Shown here: positions 1-7,465 of the stretch, piece by piece
Layout of the letters: the number at the start of each line of letters is the position of its first letter
Numbering within the stretch: the first letter of the stretch is position 1
Source of the DNA: GWE2-40-63 sp050179685
GTDB lineage: Bacteria; Bacteroidota; Bacteroidia; Bacteroidales; SZUA-534
Assembly (NCBI GenBank): GCA_050179685.1
Contig: JBFXEW010000015.1
Span: 1 to 64,000, forward strand
Direction: 5' to 3'
Length of the DNA stretch: 64,000 nucleotides
Position numbers and translations under genes: made by a program
The notes under the pieces: model-generated
The model's database searches: none
What the model was told of the DNA's origin: nothing
What the model saw: only the letters and a program-made list of their open reading frames with translations

Positions 1-114
1 ATTTTAAGTGTTTGTATTTTTGAAAAAGTACCAGTAAATCAATTATTTGAAAACAATAATTACAAAAACAAAGCTACCGAAAGTTATAACCAATTGAATT
101 TGTTTGACTTATAA
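1..114 (+). CDS. C-terminal end of a probable transposase (partial)
   Basis: An open frame runs in from the left edge and ends at TAA 112-114, giving 37 residues ending in QLNLFDL. This composition (Asn/Lys-rich tail ending in a short hydrophobic-acidic NLFDL) resembles the C-termini of IS4-type transposases common in Bacteroidota, but no catalytic residue lies inside the window. A GC-rich tract that could be the IS right end follows at once. The rest of the gene lies outside the window. Calling it a transposase is inference; that it is a real reading frame is moderately supported. Confidence 0.4.
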   Translation: MLSVCIFEKVPVNQLFENNNYKNKATESYNQLNLFDL

Positions 115-127
115 CCGGACAGTAGTG
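115..127. mobile_element. possible right end of an insertion sequence
   Basis: CCGGACAGTAGTG directly follows the stop of the partial frame and precedes the first tandem-repeat unit. Its complement starts CACTACTGTCCGG, which looks like an IS terminal inverted repeat. The matching left end is outside the window, so the boundary is unproven. Confidence 0.3.
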
Positions 128-429
128 GTACCTTTTTATTTTGTAGCCATGCAAAAGGGTCAATTCGAATACCATTTCTCGAAGTATTTAACTTTTCAAT
201 GATTAATTTTGAGACTGTTAATTAGGGCCCCGAAAGCTTTCGGGGTTGGTTCATGTTTATTCGGAAAGTTTTCTGAAAGGGGAGTCCAGTAAAATAAAGC
301 ACTTGTAAATTATTGTAGGTGCCTTTTTATTTTGTAGCCATGCAAAAGGGTCAATTCGAATACCATTTCTCGAAATATATAACTTTTCAATGATTAATTT
401 TGAGACTGTTAATCAGGGCCCCGAAAGCT

Positions 430-557
430 CCTAAAATCCGCATGTCTTGTTTTAGATTATTGATAGTCACGGTGTGAGTATTTTACCAACATCACCAAAA
501 CTATCAATCTAAACTACTACTATCCAACAACTCACACCGTGACTTACGGAATCAAGG
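430..557. mobile_element. 128-bp MITE-like insertion inside a palindrome
   Basis: In unit 1 the palindrome is CCCCGAA-AGCT-TTCGGGG (228-245). In unit 2 the same palindrome is split: CCCCGAA (419-425), AGCT (426-429), 128 bp, AGCT (558-561), TTCGGGG (562-568). This is the signature of an insertion with a 4-bp target duplication. The insert ends are imperfect inverted repeats (CCTAAAATCCG against CCTTGATTCCG). Inside are a perfect 15-bp inverted pair (465-479 with 530-544) and a second pair (451-467 with 500-513). It has no coding capacity, so it would need to be mobilised in trans. Confidence 0.65.
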
Positions 558-806
558 AGCTTTCGGGGTTGGTTCAAGTCCCTTCGGAGAGCCTTCAGAA
601 GGGGGAGCTCAACAAAATAAAAGTAATTACAAATTATTGTAGGTGCTTTTTTATTTTGTAGTCATACAAAAGGGTCAATTTGGATACTATAACTCCAGAT
701 ATTTATCTTTTTAATGATTAATTTTGAAAATGTTAATCGGGGTACCGAAAGCTTTCGGGGTCGGTTCAAGTCCCTTCCGAAAGGCTTCGGAAGGGGAGCC
801 CGATAA

Positions 807-850
807 AATAAAGCCTTTGCAGATTTTTTGCAAAGGCTTTATTATTTTAT
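807..850 (+). terminator. strong stem-loop closing the third repeat unit
   Basis: AATAAAGCCTTTGCA (807-821) pairs perfectly with TGCAAAGGCTTTATT (829-843) around a T-rich loop and is followed by a T/A tract. It is the best preserved of the stems that end each tandem unit; the earlier ones (about 290-335 and 615-660) are decayed. Confidence 0.6.
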
Positions 851-920
851 GACAATAAGAAGGTTCGATCCAAATACTGTTTGGGCTGTTAATCTTGTTC
901 TCAAAAGGGCATTAATAAAA

Positions 921-1130
921 ACCCGATCTTTTTTAAAATGATCGGGACTTTGTAAAAAATGATCGGGTTCTTATAAAATAAAGTCGTGATCTTGTAAATA
1001 AAGATCGTGACATTGTAAAATAAAGTCCCGACTTTGTAAAAAATAAACGAGACCTTTTTGCAAAAAGATCGGGACTTGTTTGCAAAAAGATCCCGACCTT
1101 TTCGAAGAAAGATCGGGACTTTGTTGGCCA
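921..1130. repeat. 22-bp minisatellite built on GATCGGGAC / GTCCCGA
   Basis: Nine units start at about 940, 961, 983, 1003, 1025, 1047, 1067, 1089 and 1111, so the period is 20-22 bp. Each has a core GATCGGGAC, GATCGTGAC, GTCCCGAC or similar, followed by an A/T tract such as TTTGTAAAA. Direct and inverted cores alternate irregularly, so neighbouring units can pair as hairpins. A minus-strand open frame over it (901-1131) is an artefact of the period and is low complexity, rich in F/Y/K/I/T. There are no unique spacers, so it is not a CRISPR array. Confidence 0.7.
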
Positions 1131-1176
1131 ACCAACCGGTTTATTAAAGGAAGCCTTTTGTATTCCGCCTTTGTTT

Positions 1177-2328
1177 CTATTTTTTTAGTTTTTCTTTTAT
1201 TCGTTCCAGATTGGCTTTATACAAGGCGGTATTTGGATGATTGGTTAGTTTGCCCAGGGTGTAGGCTTTTTCAAAACAATCGCGGGCACTATCTAATGCA
1301 TTGTTTTGCTCGTAGGCTTCGCCCAGACTGTCGAACACGTTCGATGAGCCGGGATAGCGTTTGCTGTTTTCAATAAAGGTAGTAAGGGCCGTTTTCATAT
1401 CTCCGGCTTGCAGGTAGCGGTAACCTAACATATTAATAATGTTCTCGGGAGTGTGAATGGGATATCCGTATTTTTTCGACAACGCAGCATAGTAGGCATC
1501 CATGGCGGCCAAATCTTTTTGTTGAAATTCCTGCGGTAAGTGCCAATCGGCAAAAACAAAGCGCAAACCCCGGTATAAACTCACGTAAGGAATGCTGCCG
1601 TGATTTTCGTCGGGCATTTTAAGGTATCGATAACTTACGGTGGTATTCTGTTTCATCAGCGAATCGAAAACCTGATGCGCTTCAAAATAATTGGGCTCGT
1701 TTCCTACAGTCATGTAAAAGCTTTTCTGCATTTTATCTTCTCTGGTTGCCGATGCCCGCGCCAGATTCAATAAGTAGCTGTTGTCGTAATGTATTACCGG
1801 ACTAATGGCCAGGTAAGCGTCAAAAAGTTCGGCTTGCGTTAAAAAAGTAAAAGCAGCAAACGTTCCCCCAAACGAGTGTCCCATCAGGATGCGGTATGGT
1901 GTCGCCCGGTATTCTTTTTCAATGCGGGGAATCAGTTCTTCACGGAAAAACTGTTGAAATTTTTTGGCTTCGCCTGATGTGGGGATTGCATCGGTATGTG
2001 TTGGTAAAAAATTACGGTTTCGATCGGTATTGGTAATGGCTACAACAATCATCGGAGGAATTTCGCCCAGACGGTTCAGGTAGTCGGTGGCAGCCACGGC
2101 ATGTTGAAAATGGGCATTTCCATCGAGTAAAAAAAGCACCGGGTAACTAACCTCATTCGAGGCATATCCTTCAGGTAATTGTACCAGCATTAAACGTTCT
2201 TCGTTCAATACTTTTGACTGAATGCGGAGTGTCTGGCCTGCTTCGTCGTTGTTTTGCCCCATGCAGGAATAGGTTCCGGACAGGATACCCAAAATTAAAA
2301 ACAGGGCTAACAATAGTGTTTTGTTCAT
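1177..2328 (-). CDS. exported alpha/beta-hydrolase esterase with C-terminal TPR region
   Basis: 383 residues. The N-terminus is a hydrophobic signal of about 20 residues ending near a Cys (TYSC, C22), so it is exported and possibly a lipoprotein. The body matches the putative-esterase family (esterase D / Fes-like): PVLFLLDG near residue 63, PPMIVVAI near 91 and the nucleophile elbow GHSFGG with Ser152. The last 80 residues or so have TPR-like spacing (LGEAYEQNN, DSARDCFEKA). Family members hydrolyse acyl esters, including siderophore or acetyl esters; the substrate here cannot be read. The start is the ATG next to a good signal peptide. The 5' leader contains an inverted repeat. Confidence 0.8.
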   Translation of the reverse strand: MNKTLLLALFLILGILSGTYSCMGQNNDEAGQTLRIQSKVLNEERLMLVQLPEGYASNEVSYPVLFLLDGNAHFQHAVAATDYLNRLGEIPPMIVVAITNTDRNRNFLPTHTDAIPTSGEAKKFQQFFREELIPRIEKEYRATPYRILMGHSFGGTFAAFTFLTQAELFDAYLAISPVIHYDNSYLLNLARASATREDKMQKSFYMTVGNEPNYFEAHQVFDSLMKQNTTVSYRYLKMPDENHGSIPYVSLYRGLRFVFADWHLPQEFQQKDLAAMDAYYAALSKKYGYPIHTPENIINMLGYRYLQAGDMKTALTTFIENSKRYPGSSNVFDSLGEAYEQNNALDSARDCFEKAYTLGKLTNHPNTALYKANLERIKEKLKK

Positions 2329-2329
2329 A

Positions 2330-2394
2330 TTCAGAAGTTTTAAAGGTTTGGTAATTTATTAACGGCTATGGGTCGAAAAATAACTTCTGAAGTT
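2330..2394 (-). promoter_or_regulatory. inverted repeats in the leader of the esterase gene
   Basis: TTCAGAAGTT (2330-2339), just upstream of the start codon, is perfectly complementary to AACTTCTGAA (2382-2391). The distal arm is itself a compact palindrome, AACTTC-T-GAAGTT (2382-2394). It could be an operator pair or a leader hairpin that covers the ribosome-binding region. No regulator is assigned. Confidence 0.35.
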
Positions 2395-2410
2395 ACACTT
2401 TTGTTATTGT

Positions 2411-3391
2411 TTAATAATCGCCCCAATGGACAGCTATCTCATCTAAAATAGAATGAATCGTGTCGGGATTGGTTTCCGTAACCAGGCGTATGCGGGTTTC
2501 TTTAAAGTTAGGCAGTCCTTTAAAATAGTTCGAAAAATGCTGACGCATTTCAAATACGCCGGTAATATCGCCTTTCCACTCGAGTGAATATCCCAGATGC
2601 CGTTTGGCCAGTTCTACTTTTTCAGGAACAGTAATGGGCGGGAGCAGCTCGCTGGTTTGCAGGTAGTGTTTCACTTCTTTAAAAAGCCAGGGTTTTCCAA
2701 TGGCAGCACGTCCAATCATAATGGCATCAACACCGTAATTGGTAAACTTTTGCAGGGCAATTTCGGGACTGCTAACATCGCCGTTTCCGATGATGGGAAT
2801 GGTCATGCGGGGATTTTCTTTTATGGCTCCAATCAGGGTCCAGTCGGCTTCGCCTTTATACATTTGTTTACGGGTACGCCCGTGAACGGTGAGTGCGGCA
2901 ATGCCCACATCCTGTAATTGTTCGGCCAGACTAACAATGGGCAGGTTGTTTTCGTCCCAACCCAGGCGGGTTTTTACCGTTACCGGAAGTTTAACTGCTT
3001 TTACCACTTTGGCGGTAATTTCGAGCATCAACGGAATGTTTTGCAATAAACCGGCTCCGGCTCCTTTGCCGGCAACCCGTTTTACGGGACAGCCAAAATT
3101 CAGGTCGATTAAATCGGGTTGGGCTTCTTCGCAGCGTAAGGCAGCTTCAACCATGGCGGCAGGATCTTTTCCGTAAATCTGAATCCCCACAGGGCGCTCG
3201 TAATCGGCAATATCGAGCTTGCGTACGCTTTTTTCTGCATCGCGAATAAGGCCATCGGACGATATGAACTCGGTGTACATCATGTCGGCGCCAAATTCTT
3301 TGCAAAGCCTGCGAAACGAAGGATCACTCACATCTTCCATGGGTGCAAAAAACACCGGCCGCTCGCCCAAATCAATAGTCCCAATTTTCAT
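2411..3391 (-). CDS. dusB: tRNA-dihydrouridine synthase, DusB type
   Basis: FMN-dependent enzyme that reduces uridines in the tRNA D-loop. From ATG 3391 it has 326 residues: FAPMEDVSDPSFR at 14-26, the catalytic Cys in LNFGCPV (C101), VKTRLGWDE, the base-binding GRTRKQMYKG and IIGNGDV, and a C-terminal helical tRNA-binding domain. The frame stays open to an ATG at 3421, but a -7 element on the same strand at 3411-3418 would place transcription start inside that extension, so 3391 (or 3397) is preferred. It is divergent from rnhA across about 70 bp. Family assignment is firm; DusB rather than DusA/C is inferred from length and motifs. Confidence 0.93.
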   Translation of the reverse strand: MKIGTIDLGERPVFFAPMEDVSDPSFRRLCKEFGADMMYTEFISSDGLIRDAEKSVRKLDIADYERPVGIQIYGKDPAAMVEAALRCEEAQPDLIDLNFGCPVKRVAGKGAGAGLLQNIPLMLEITAKVVKAVKLPVTVKTRLGWDENNLPIVSLAEQLQDVGIAALTVHGRTRKQMYKGEADWTLIGAIKENPRMTIPIIGNGDVSSPEIALQKFTNYGVDAIMIGRAAIGKPWLFKEVKHYLQTSELLPPITVPEKVELAKRHLGYSLEWKGDITGVFEMRQHFSNYFKGLPNFKETRIRLVTETNPDTIHSILDEIAVHWGDY

Positions 3392-3410
3392 ACGCATCAG
3401 TTTTCGGCCA

Positions 3411-3418
3411 CAAAAATA
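3411..3418 (-). promoter_or_regulatory. -7 promoter element of dusB
   Basis: On the minus strand this reads TATTTTTG, an exact TAnnTTTG match to the Bacteroidota -7 consensus. It lies 14 bp upstream of the 3397 ATG and thereby argues against the longer 3421 start. Confidence 0.6.
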
Positions 3419-3450
3419 CATTACCCGAATCTATTTCTAAAATTTAAGGC

Positions 3451-3458
3451 TACTTTTG
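3451..3458 (+). promoter_or_regulatory. -7 promoter element of rnhA
   Basis: TACTTTTG matches TAnnTTTG and ends only 4 bp before the ATG at 3463. The predicted transcript would start at or next to the start codon, so this mRNA may be leaderless. Confidence 0.6.
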
Positions 3459-3462
3459 CATT

Positions 3463-3942
3463 ATGGCAACAAAAATTACCATGTATACCGATGGTGCTGC
3501 AAGCGGAAATCCCGGTCCGGGTGGATACGGAGTAGTACTGATTTCGGGAAACCACCGCAAAGATTTGTCGGAAGGTTACCGCATGACCACCAATAACCGG
3601 ATGGAACTCCTGGCTGTAATAGTGGGTTTGGAGGCTTTAAAAACCCCCGGCTGTGAGGTTACCATTTATTCCGATTCAAAATATGTGATTGATGCTGTTG
3701 AAAAAGGCTGGTTGCAAAATTGGGTAAAAACTTCGTTTAAAAAGAAAAAAAATCCTGATTTGTGGAAACGCTTTTTGCTGGTTTATAAAAAGCACAAAGT
3801 GGTTTTCAGCTGGATAAAAGGCCATGCAGGAAATCCGGGAAATGAGCGCTGTGACTATCTGGCCGTGGAAGCTTCGAAAAAAAATAGTTTGCAGATTGAT
3901 CAGGCTTACGAAAGCGGCGAAGCTGAAGGAATCCTGTTTTAA
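3463..3942 (+). CDS. rnhA: ribonuclease HI
   Basis: 159 residues, the usual size for bacterial RNase HI, which cuts the RNA strand of RNA-DNA hybrids (replication primers, R-loops). The catalytic acidic set is visible: D10 in MYTDGAASGN, E48 in NNRMELLAV, D71 in IYSDSKYV and D131 in GNERCDYLA, with the conserved His121 in KGHAGNPGN. The basic handle (KTSFKKKKNP near 89-98) is present. It is divergent from dusB and followed 53 bp later by purN, which has its own promoter element. Confidence 0.96.
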   Translation: MATKITMYTDGAASGNPGPGGYGVVLISGNHRKDLSEGYRMTTNNRMELLAVIVGLEALKTPGCEVTIYSDSKYVIDAVEKGWLQNWVKTSFKKKKNPDLWKRFLLVYKKHKVVFSWIKGHAGNPGNERCDYLAVEASKKNSLQIDQAYESGEAEGILF

Positions 3943-3951
3943 AGTATTTTG

Positions 3952-3959
3952 TATCTTTG
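3952..3959 (+). promoter_or_regulatory. -7 promoter element of purN
   Basis: TATCTTTG, an exact TAnnTTTG match, lies between the rnhA stop and the purN ATG at 3996 and would give a leader of about 30 nt. Confidence 0.5.
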
Positions 3960-3995
3960 ATGGGTTAAAACTCAAGCTTATCTGAATACTTGCTC

Positions 3996-4565
3996 ATGAT
4001 TAAAATTGCACTTTTTGCCTCCGGTTCGGGAACCAATGTTGAAAATATAGCCCGTTATTTTTCAAGCCATGCTGCTATCGAGGTAGCGGCAGTATTCTCG
4101 AACAATGCCAATGCCTACGTTCTGGAACGGGCCAAAAAGCTGGAACTTCCGTCGGTGGTTTTTAACCGAAGCCAGTTTTACGATTCCGATTGGGTGTTGA
4201 AGCAACTAAACGATTTTGAAATAGATTGGATTGTGCTGGCCGGATTTTTATGGCTGGTTCCCCATCATTTGATTCAGGCCTTTTCCAATCGGATAATTAA
4301 TATTCATCCGGCTTTGCTTCCTAAATTTGGCGGCAAAGGCATGTATGGCGATCGAGTGCATCAGGCTGTGGTGGCCAATGGTGAAAATGAAACGGGTATT
4401 ACGGTTCATTTTGTAAATGATATTTATGATCAGGGAGCTATTATTGAACAAAAAAAGGTGCCGGTTTTGCTAACCGACACCTCTGAAATGGTAGCTCAAA
4501 AAGTTCATGCGCTCGAGTATGAGTTTTTTCCTTCAATAATAGAGCGCACCGTACTTTCAGAATAA
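3996..4565 (+). CDS. purN: phosphoribosylglycinamide formyltransferase
   Basis: 189 residues. Transfers formyl from 10-formyltetrahydrofolate to GAR in de novo purine synthesis. It has the phosphate-binding loop FASGSGTN (7-14), folate-site residues and the catalytic triad N102/H104 (INIHPALLP) and D145 (IYDQGAII). The substrate loop reads FGGKGMYGDRVH, common in Bacteroidota PurN. The ATG at 3996 is used; a TTG two codons upstream is in frame but needless. The stop codon abuts the end of the convergent peptidase gene with no spacer. Confidence 0.95.
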   Translation: MIKIALFASGSGTNVENIARYFSSHAAIEVAAVFSNNANAYVLERAKKLELPSVVFNRSQFYDSDWVLKQLNDFEIDWIVLAGFLWLVPHHLIQAFSNRIINIHPALLPKFGGKGMYGDRVHQAVVANGENETGITVHFVNDIYDQGAIIEQKKVPVLLTDTSEMVAQKVHALEYEFFPSIIERTVLSE

Positions 4566-6614
4566 TTACTGTTTTATTTTGATTAATGCTTCGTCAACTG
4601 CTGTTAAAATGGGCTCGTTCGAAATAACATTGCCCGTAGCCTGTTTTATCCAGGTTTGCGGAGTAAGTCGTCCCAGACTGAACATCCGTTCTACCTCAGT
4701 TGCTAGATCTTTTCCTTTTAAATACTGTTCAATCTGAAAGTCGATTAAATGGCCAAATGAATAAGCCGACAAGTACAGCGGATAAGCAATCATGTGTGAG
4801 TAGATAGCCAGAATGGGCTCATCTTTTAAACCAAAAACTTCGGCATAATAGCTATTCCACACCTCGTTGGCAATGGCAAGGCTTGCATTTTTCAGTTGTT
4901 CGGCATCGGCATTGGGATTGGCGTAAAGCCATTTCCAAACTTTCATGTCAACCATACTTACGCCCATAATCTCATAAATGCTCCAGAACGTATCCAGGGT
5001 TTTTAAGGCATCTTTATCCGGATTGGGGTCGTTCATATCGAGCAGTTTTAAGTCGCGGCTTTGGAAAATAAAAGCCAGGGCCTCGGTAAATGCCGTATTG
5101 GGAACTCCGTGTAGCATATAATATGGAACACTGTGCAGCGAAATGGTTTGTTCCACATTGTGTCCAAATTCATGAACGGCAATGTTGTATCCCTTGTAAT
5201 TCATCCCGGTTTCAGGAACACGGGTACGCAGGTACGAATACATGTCGTGCATTTCAGCACCCAGGGCATGACCTGAACCACGGGCCGCCTGAACGGTTAT
5301 TTTCGAAGCCAGAAAGGCTGCCCGCTCTTTGTCCCATCCCAGTTTAACCAGCATGTTTAGCATGTCGGCTTCAAAAGCTTTGGCATCGGGGTATTTTTTT
5401 TGCGTTTTATTGTTGAGCACGTCGGCCGAAATGCTGCTACGGACTTTAAATCCGTCGTACCAAATGTCGTAAGCCTGCAAATCACGTCCCAGGCGGGATT
5501 TAATTAATTCAGCCACCTTTTTTACCTGGGGAGCGCTTAAGAATTCATGAAACAATTGTTCAACCTCAAGTTGGGCAATTTCCATATTCCCCGAAAAACT
5601 ACGGTCGATATAAGTGTCCATTACCGGGTAATAAGCATCCATGGCTTGTAGGGCCTTAAAACTGTTAATTATTTGCTGGTAGCGGTCGGTATTTTCTGCA
5701 GTTGCTGAAATTGGTTGACCCTGGTCAGAAACCTTGTTTTCGTAAGGGTTCCATTGGTATTTTCCTGAGTTTATAACTTCGCGGGGAATGCTTTGGTCGA
5801 TAATCCGCTTCATTACCTGGTAAACCATTTGTTGTTTTTCATAACCCTTTTGCACATCGGCGTAGTTCGATTTTATTTCGTCGCGCAGGTTCCAATGGCT
5901 AAGTAAAATCATGTCGTCGGAAAATAACTGCTCATTTTCGGCATTACGCAAACTTCCCATATAAATGTTGTAAGCCGAAATATAAATATCGGCATTGGTG
6001 TTTGCATTGGAATATTGTTGATTCAGGTGAGCAGGAACACGGGCTGCAAACATGTCGCCCAATCGGGCCCATGCCCATTGTTCGTTGTTCCATTCGGTTC
6101 CCAGGGTTTCTTTTTCGCTTAAAGTGAAATAGGGAAAATTCAGGGCAATTACAAAGGCAATTTTGTTTGCATATAAATCATCGCTCAGGTGGGCGCTGGG
6201 ATTGTATGCACCAAACATTTTATCGATTTCGTGCAGCGGGCCATTATCTAAAGTCAGGTTCAGGTTCAGGGCCACACCCATTTTGGTATAATTACCCAAT
6301 AAGTTTTCGAAGTAATGTTCAAGTTTTGAGAATACCAGCGATTTTTCTTCGTAGGTTTTCAGGTAATTGTCGAGGCAAAACTGCTGAAAGCCTGCTTCGT
6401 CGCCATCGGTTTGGCGCCATAACGATGCCGCATGTTTTACCCCTTTTGCTATGAGTTGGGCATCGCCCTTGGCGTTGGCTTGTTGCAAAAGTTCAATGGT
6501 TTGGTCAACAGCTGCTGCTGAAATGTTGGCCACCTCACCCGGGTTTTTTTCAGTTGATGGATTGCAGGCTGCAAAAAGCATCAGTACGAGGGTGGCAATT
6601 CCAATTTTTTTCAT
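4566..6614 (-). CDS. lipoprotein zinc metallopeptidase (gluzincin, M3-like)
   Basis: 682 residues with a lipoprotein signal (LMLFAAC, Cys17), so it is anchored in an envelope membrane. The zinc site is H481-E-F-G-H485, with a third ligand candidate Glu511 (TAFTEALAF) 26 residues later. That is gluzincin spacing, as in M3 oligopeptidases and related M2/M32 folds. The N-terminal 400 residues are mostly helical, as expected for the channel-shaped lid of these enzymes. It probably trims peptides in the periplasm. Exact family is uncertain; M3-like is inference from the HEFGH-E pattern and length. Confidence 0.75.
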   Translation of the reverse strand: MKKIGIATLVLMLFAACNPSTEKNPGEVANISAAAVDQTIELLQQANAKGDAQLIAKGVKHAASLWRQTDGDEAGFQQFCLDNYLKTYEEKSLVFSKLEHYFENLLGNYTKMGVALNLNLTLDNGPLHEIDKMFGAYNPSAHLSDDLYANKIAFVIALNFPYFTLSEKETLGTEWNNEQWAWARLGDMFAARVPAHLNQQYSNANTNADIYISAYNIYMGSLRNAENEQLFSDDMILLSHWNLRDEIKSNYADVQKGYEKQQMVYQVMKRIIDQSIPREVINSGKYQWNPYENKVSDQGQPISATAENTDRYQQIINSFKALQAMDAYYPVMDTYIDRSFSGNMEIAQLEVEQLFHEFLSAPQVKKVAELIKSRLGRDLQAYDIWYDGFKVRSSISADVLNNKTQKKYPDAKAFEADMLNMLVKLGWDKERAAFLASKITVQAARGSGHALGAEMHDMYSYLRTRVPETGMNYKGYNIAVHEFGHNVEQTISLHSVPYYMLHGVPNTAFTEALAFIFQSRDLKLLDMNDPNPDKDALKTLDTFWSIYEIMGVSMVDMKVWKWLYANPNADAEQLKNASLAIANEVWNSYYAEVFGLKDEPILAIYSHMIAYPLYLSAYSFGHLIDFQIEQYLKGKDLATEVERMFSLGRLTPQTWIKQATGNVISNEPILTAVDEALIKIKQ

Positions 6615-6904
6615 CTCTTTTGAATTTATGTTAATGAATTTTTGCCTGCGGATAAATGTAATTTAACGGCAGACTTTTTTCTCCTATTTTTTTATTGGCT
6701 ATAAAAGTAGCAGCTATTTTCAGAGAAAAGGAAAAAATACATGAGCTAAAAAACATACCGCTTTGATTGGTTTGCAATACCCAATGGAAGTATGTAAATT
6801 TGTGGCGCTGCGGAATTAAAACAGTTGGTGATTTACGGGCTGTTTTTCAATCACTTAATTTTATAGCTATGGTATTTGACCGATTACGAATGAGACAGGA
6901 AAAG

Positions 6905-7375
6905 ATGACACGCGAAATTGAACGCAAGTTTTTAGTACAGGGCGATTTTCGGTCGATGGCTGCAGGAAAATTTGAGATTAAACAAGGTTATCTTTCAATT
7001 GATCCGGAGCGAACCGTGCGGATACGCATTGCTTCAAAAAAAGGATTTCTTACCATAAAAGGGCCCAGTGATGCTTCGGGCATGAGTCGTTTTGAGTGGG
7101 AACAGGAAATTTCGCTGGGCGATGCTGAAGGCTTGTTGAAACTTTGCCTTCCTCACCTTATTGAAAAAACCCGTTATGTGGTCGATTACGAAGATCATGT
7201 TTTTGAAATCGATGAATTCCATGGAGCCAATCAGGGTCTTTTGCTTGCCGAAGTTGAACTTTCATCAACAGCCGAAGAATGCTCCCTGCCCGATTGGATT
7301 GGACAGGAAGTGACCAAGGACCCGCGCTATTACAATTCCTATTTAAGTAACCATCCGTTTAGTACCTGGAAGTAA
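6905..7375 (+). CDS. CYTH domain protein
   Basis: 156 residues from ATG 6905. The N-terminal ExExK signature (E4-I-E6-R-K8) defines the CYTH superfamily (class IV adenylate cyclase, thiamine triphosphatase, inorganic triphosphatase). Further tunnel residues are RTVRIRI, FLTIKGP, FEWEQEI, KTRY and FEIDEF. Bacterial members of this length generally hydrolyse tripolyphosphate; the substrate cannot be assigned here. The frame is open further upstream to 6767, but conserved sequence begins at MTREIERKF, so the later start is chosen. It is followed by the M16 peptidase gene, which has its own promoter element. Confidence 0.9.
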   Translation: MTREIERKFLVQGDFRSMAAGKFEIKQGYLSIDPERTVRIRIASKKGFLTIKGPSDASGMSRFEWEQEISLGDAEGLLKLCLPHLIEKTRYVVDYEDHVFEIDEFHGANQGLLLAEVELSSTAEECSLPDWIGQEVTKDPRYYNSYLSNHPFSTWK

Positions 7376-7432
7376 AACCGGGTTAATTGCTAAAAACAAG
7401 TAGTTTACCCTGTTTAGTTCCGCTTTATTTTA

Positions 7433-7440
7433 TACTTTTG
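7433..7440 (+). promoter_or_regulatory. -7 promoter element of the M16 peptidase gene
   Basis: TACTTTTG in the sequence TATACTTTTGCCC, 25 bp before the ATG at 7466, matches TAnnTTTG. Confidence 0.5.
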
Positions 7441-7465
7441 CCCTCCTGATTTTGACGCATCTGAT

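Larger units (their letters stand above)
127..900. repeat. degenerate tandem repeat, about 191-196 bp per unit, rich in hairpins
   Basis: Units begin at about 127, 318, 642 and (partial, diverged) 835. Each starts GGT(A/G)C followed by a T-rich stretch ending ATTTTGTAG, and shares the block with CAAAAGGGTCAATT and ATGATTAATTTTGA. Units then carry a palindrome (CCCCGAAAGCTTTCGGGG at 228-245; shorter version at 745-758), a second hairpin (772-781 pairing with 786-795) and a terminator-like stem at the unit end. The second unit is lengthened by a 128-bp insertion. No open frame spans the array. It may be a decayed multi-terminator or REP-type array; its function is unknown. Confidence 0.75.

Noticed and set aside
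567..785. tRNA-like T-arm words GGTTCAAGTCCC at 571-582 and 763-774
   Set aside because: No acceptor, D or anticodon arm can be built around them; the words are part of the tandem hairpin repeat.
921..1130. Possible CRISPR array
   Set aside because: Units are adjacent and diverged, with no unique spacers of constant length and no cas genes in the window.
901..1131. 76-codon minus-strand open frame
   Set aside because: It lies entirely on the 22-bp minisatellite and its residues merely echo the period.
6767..6904. Longer N-terminus for the CYTH protein
   Set aside because: The family signature begins at the ATG at 6905; the extension has no conserved features.
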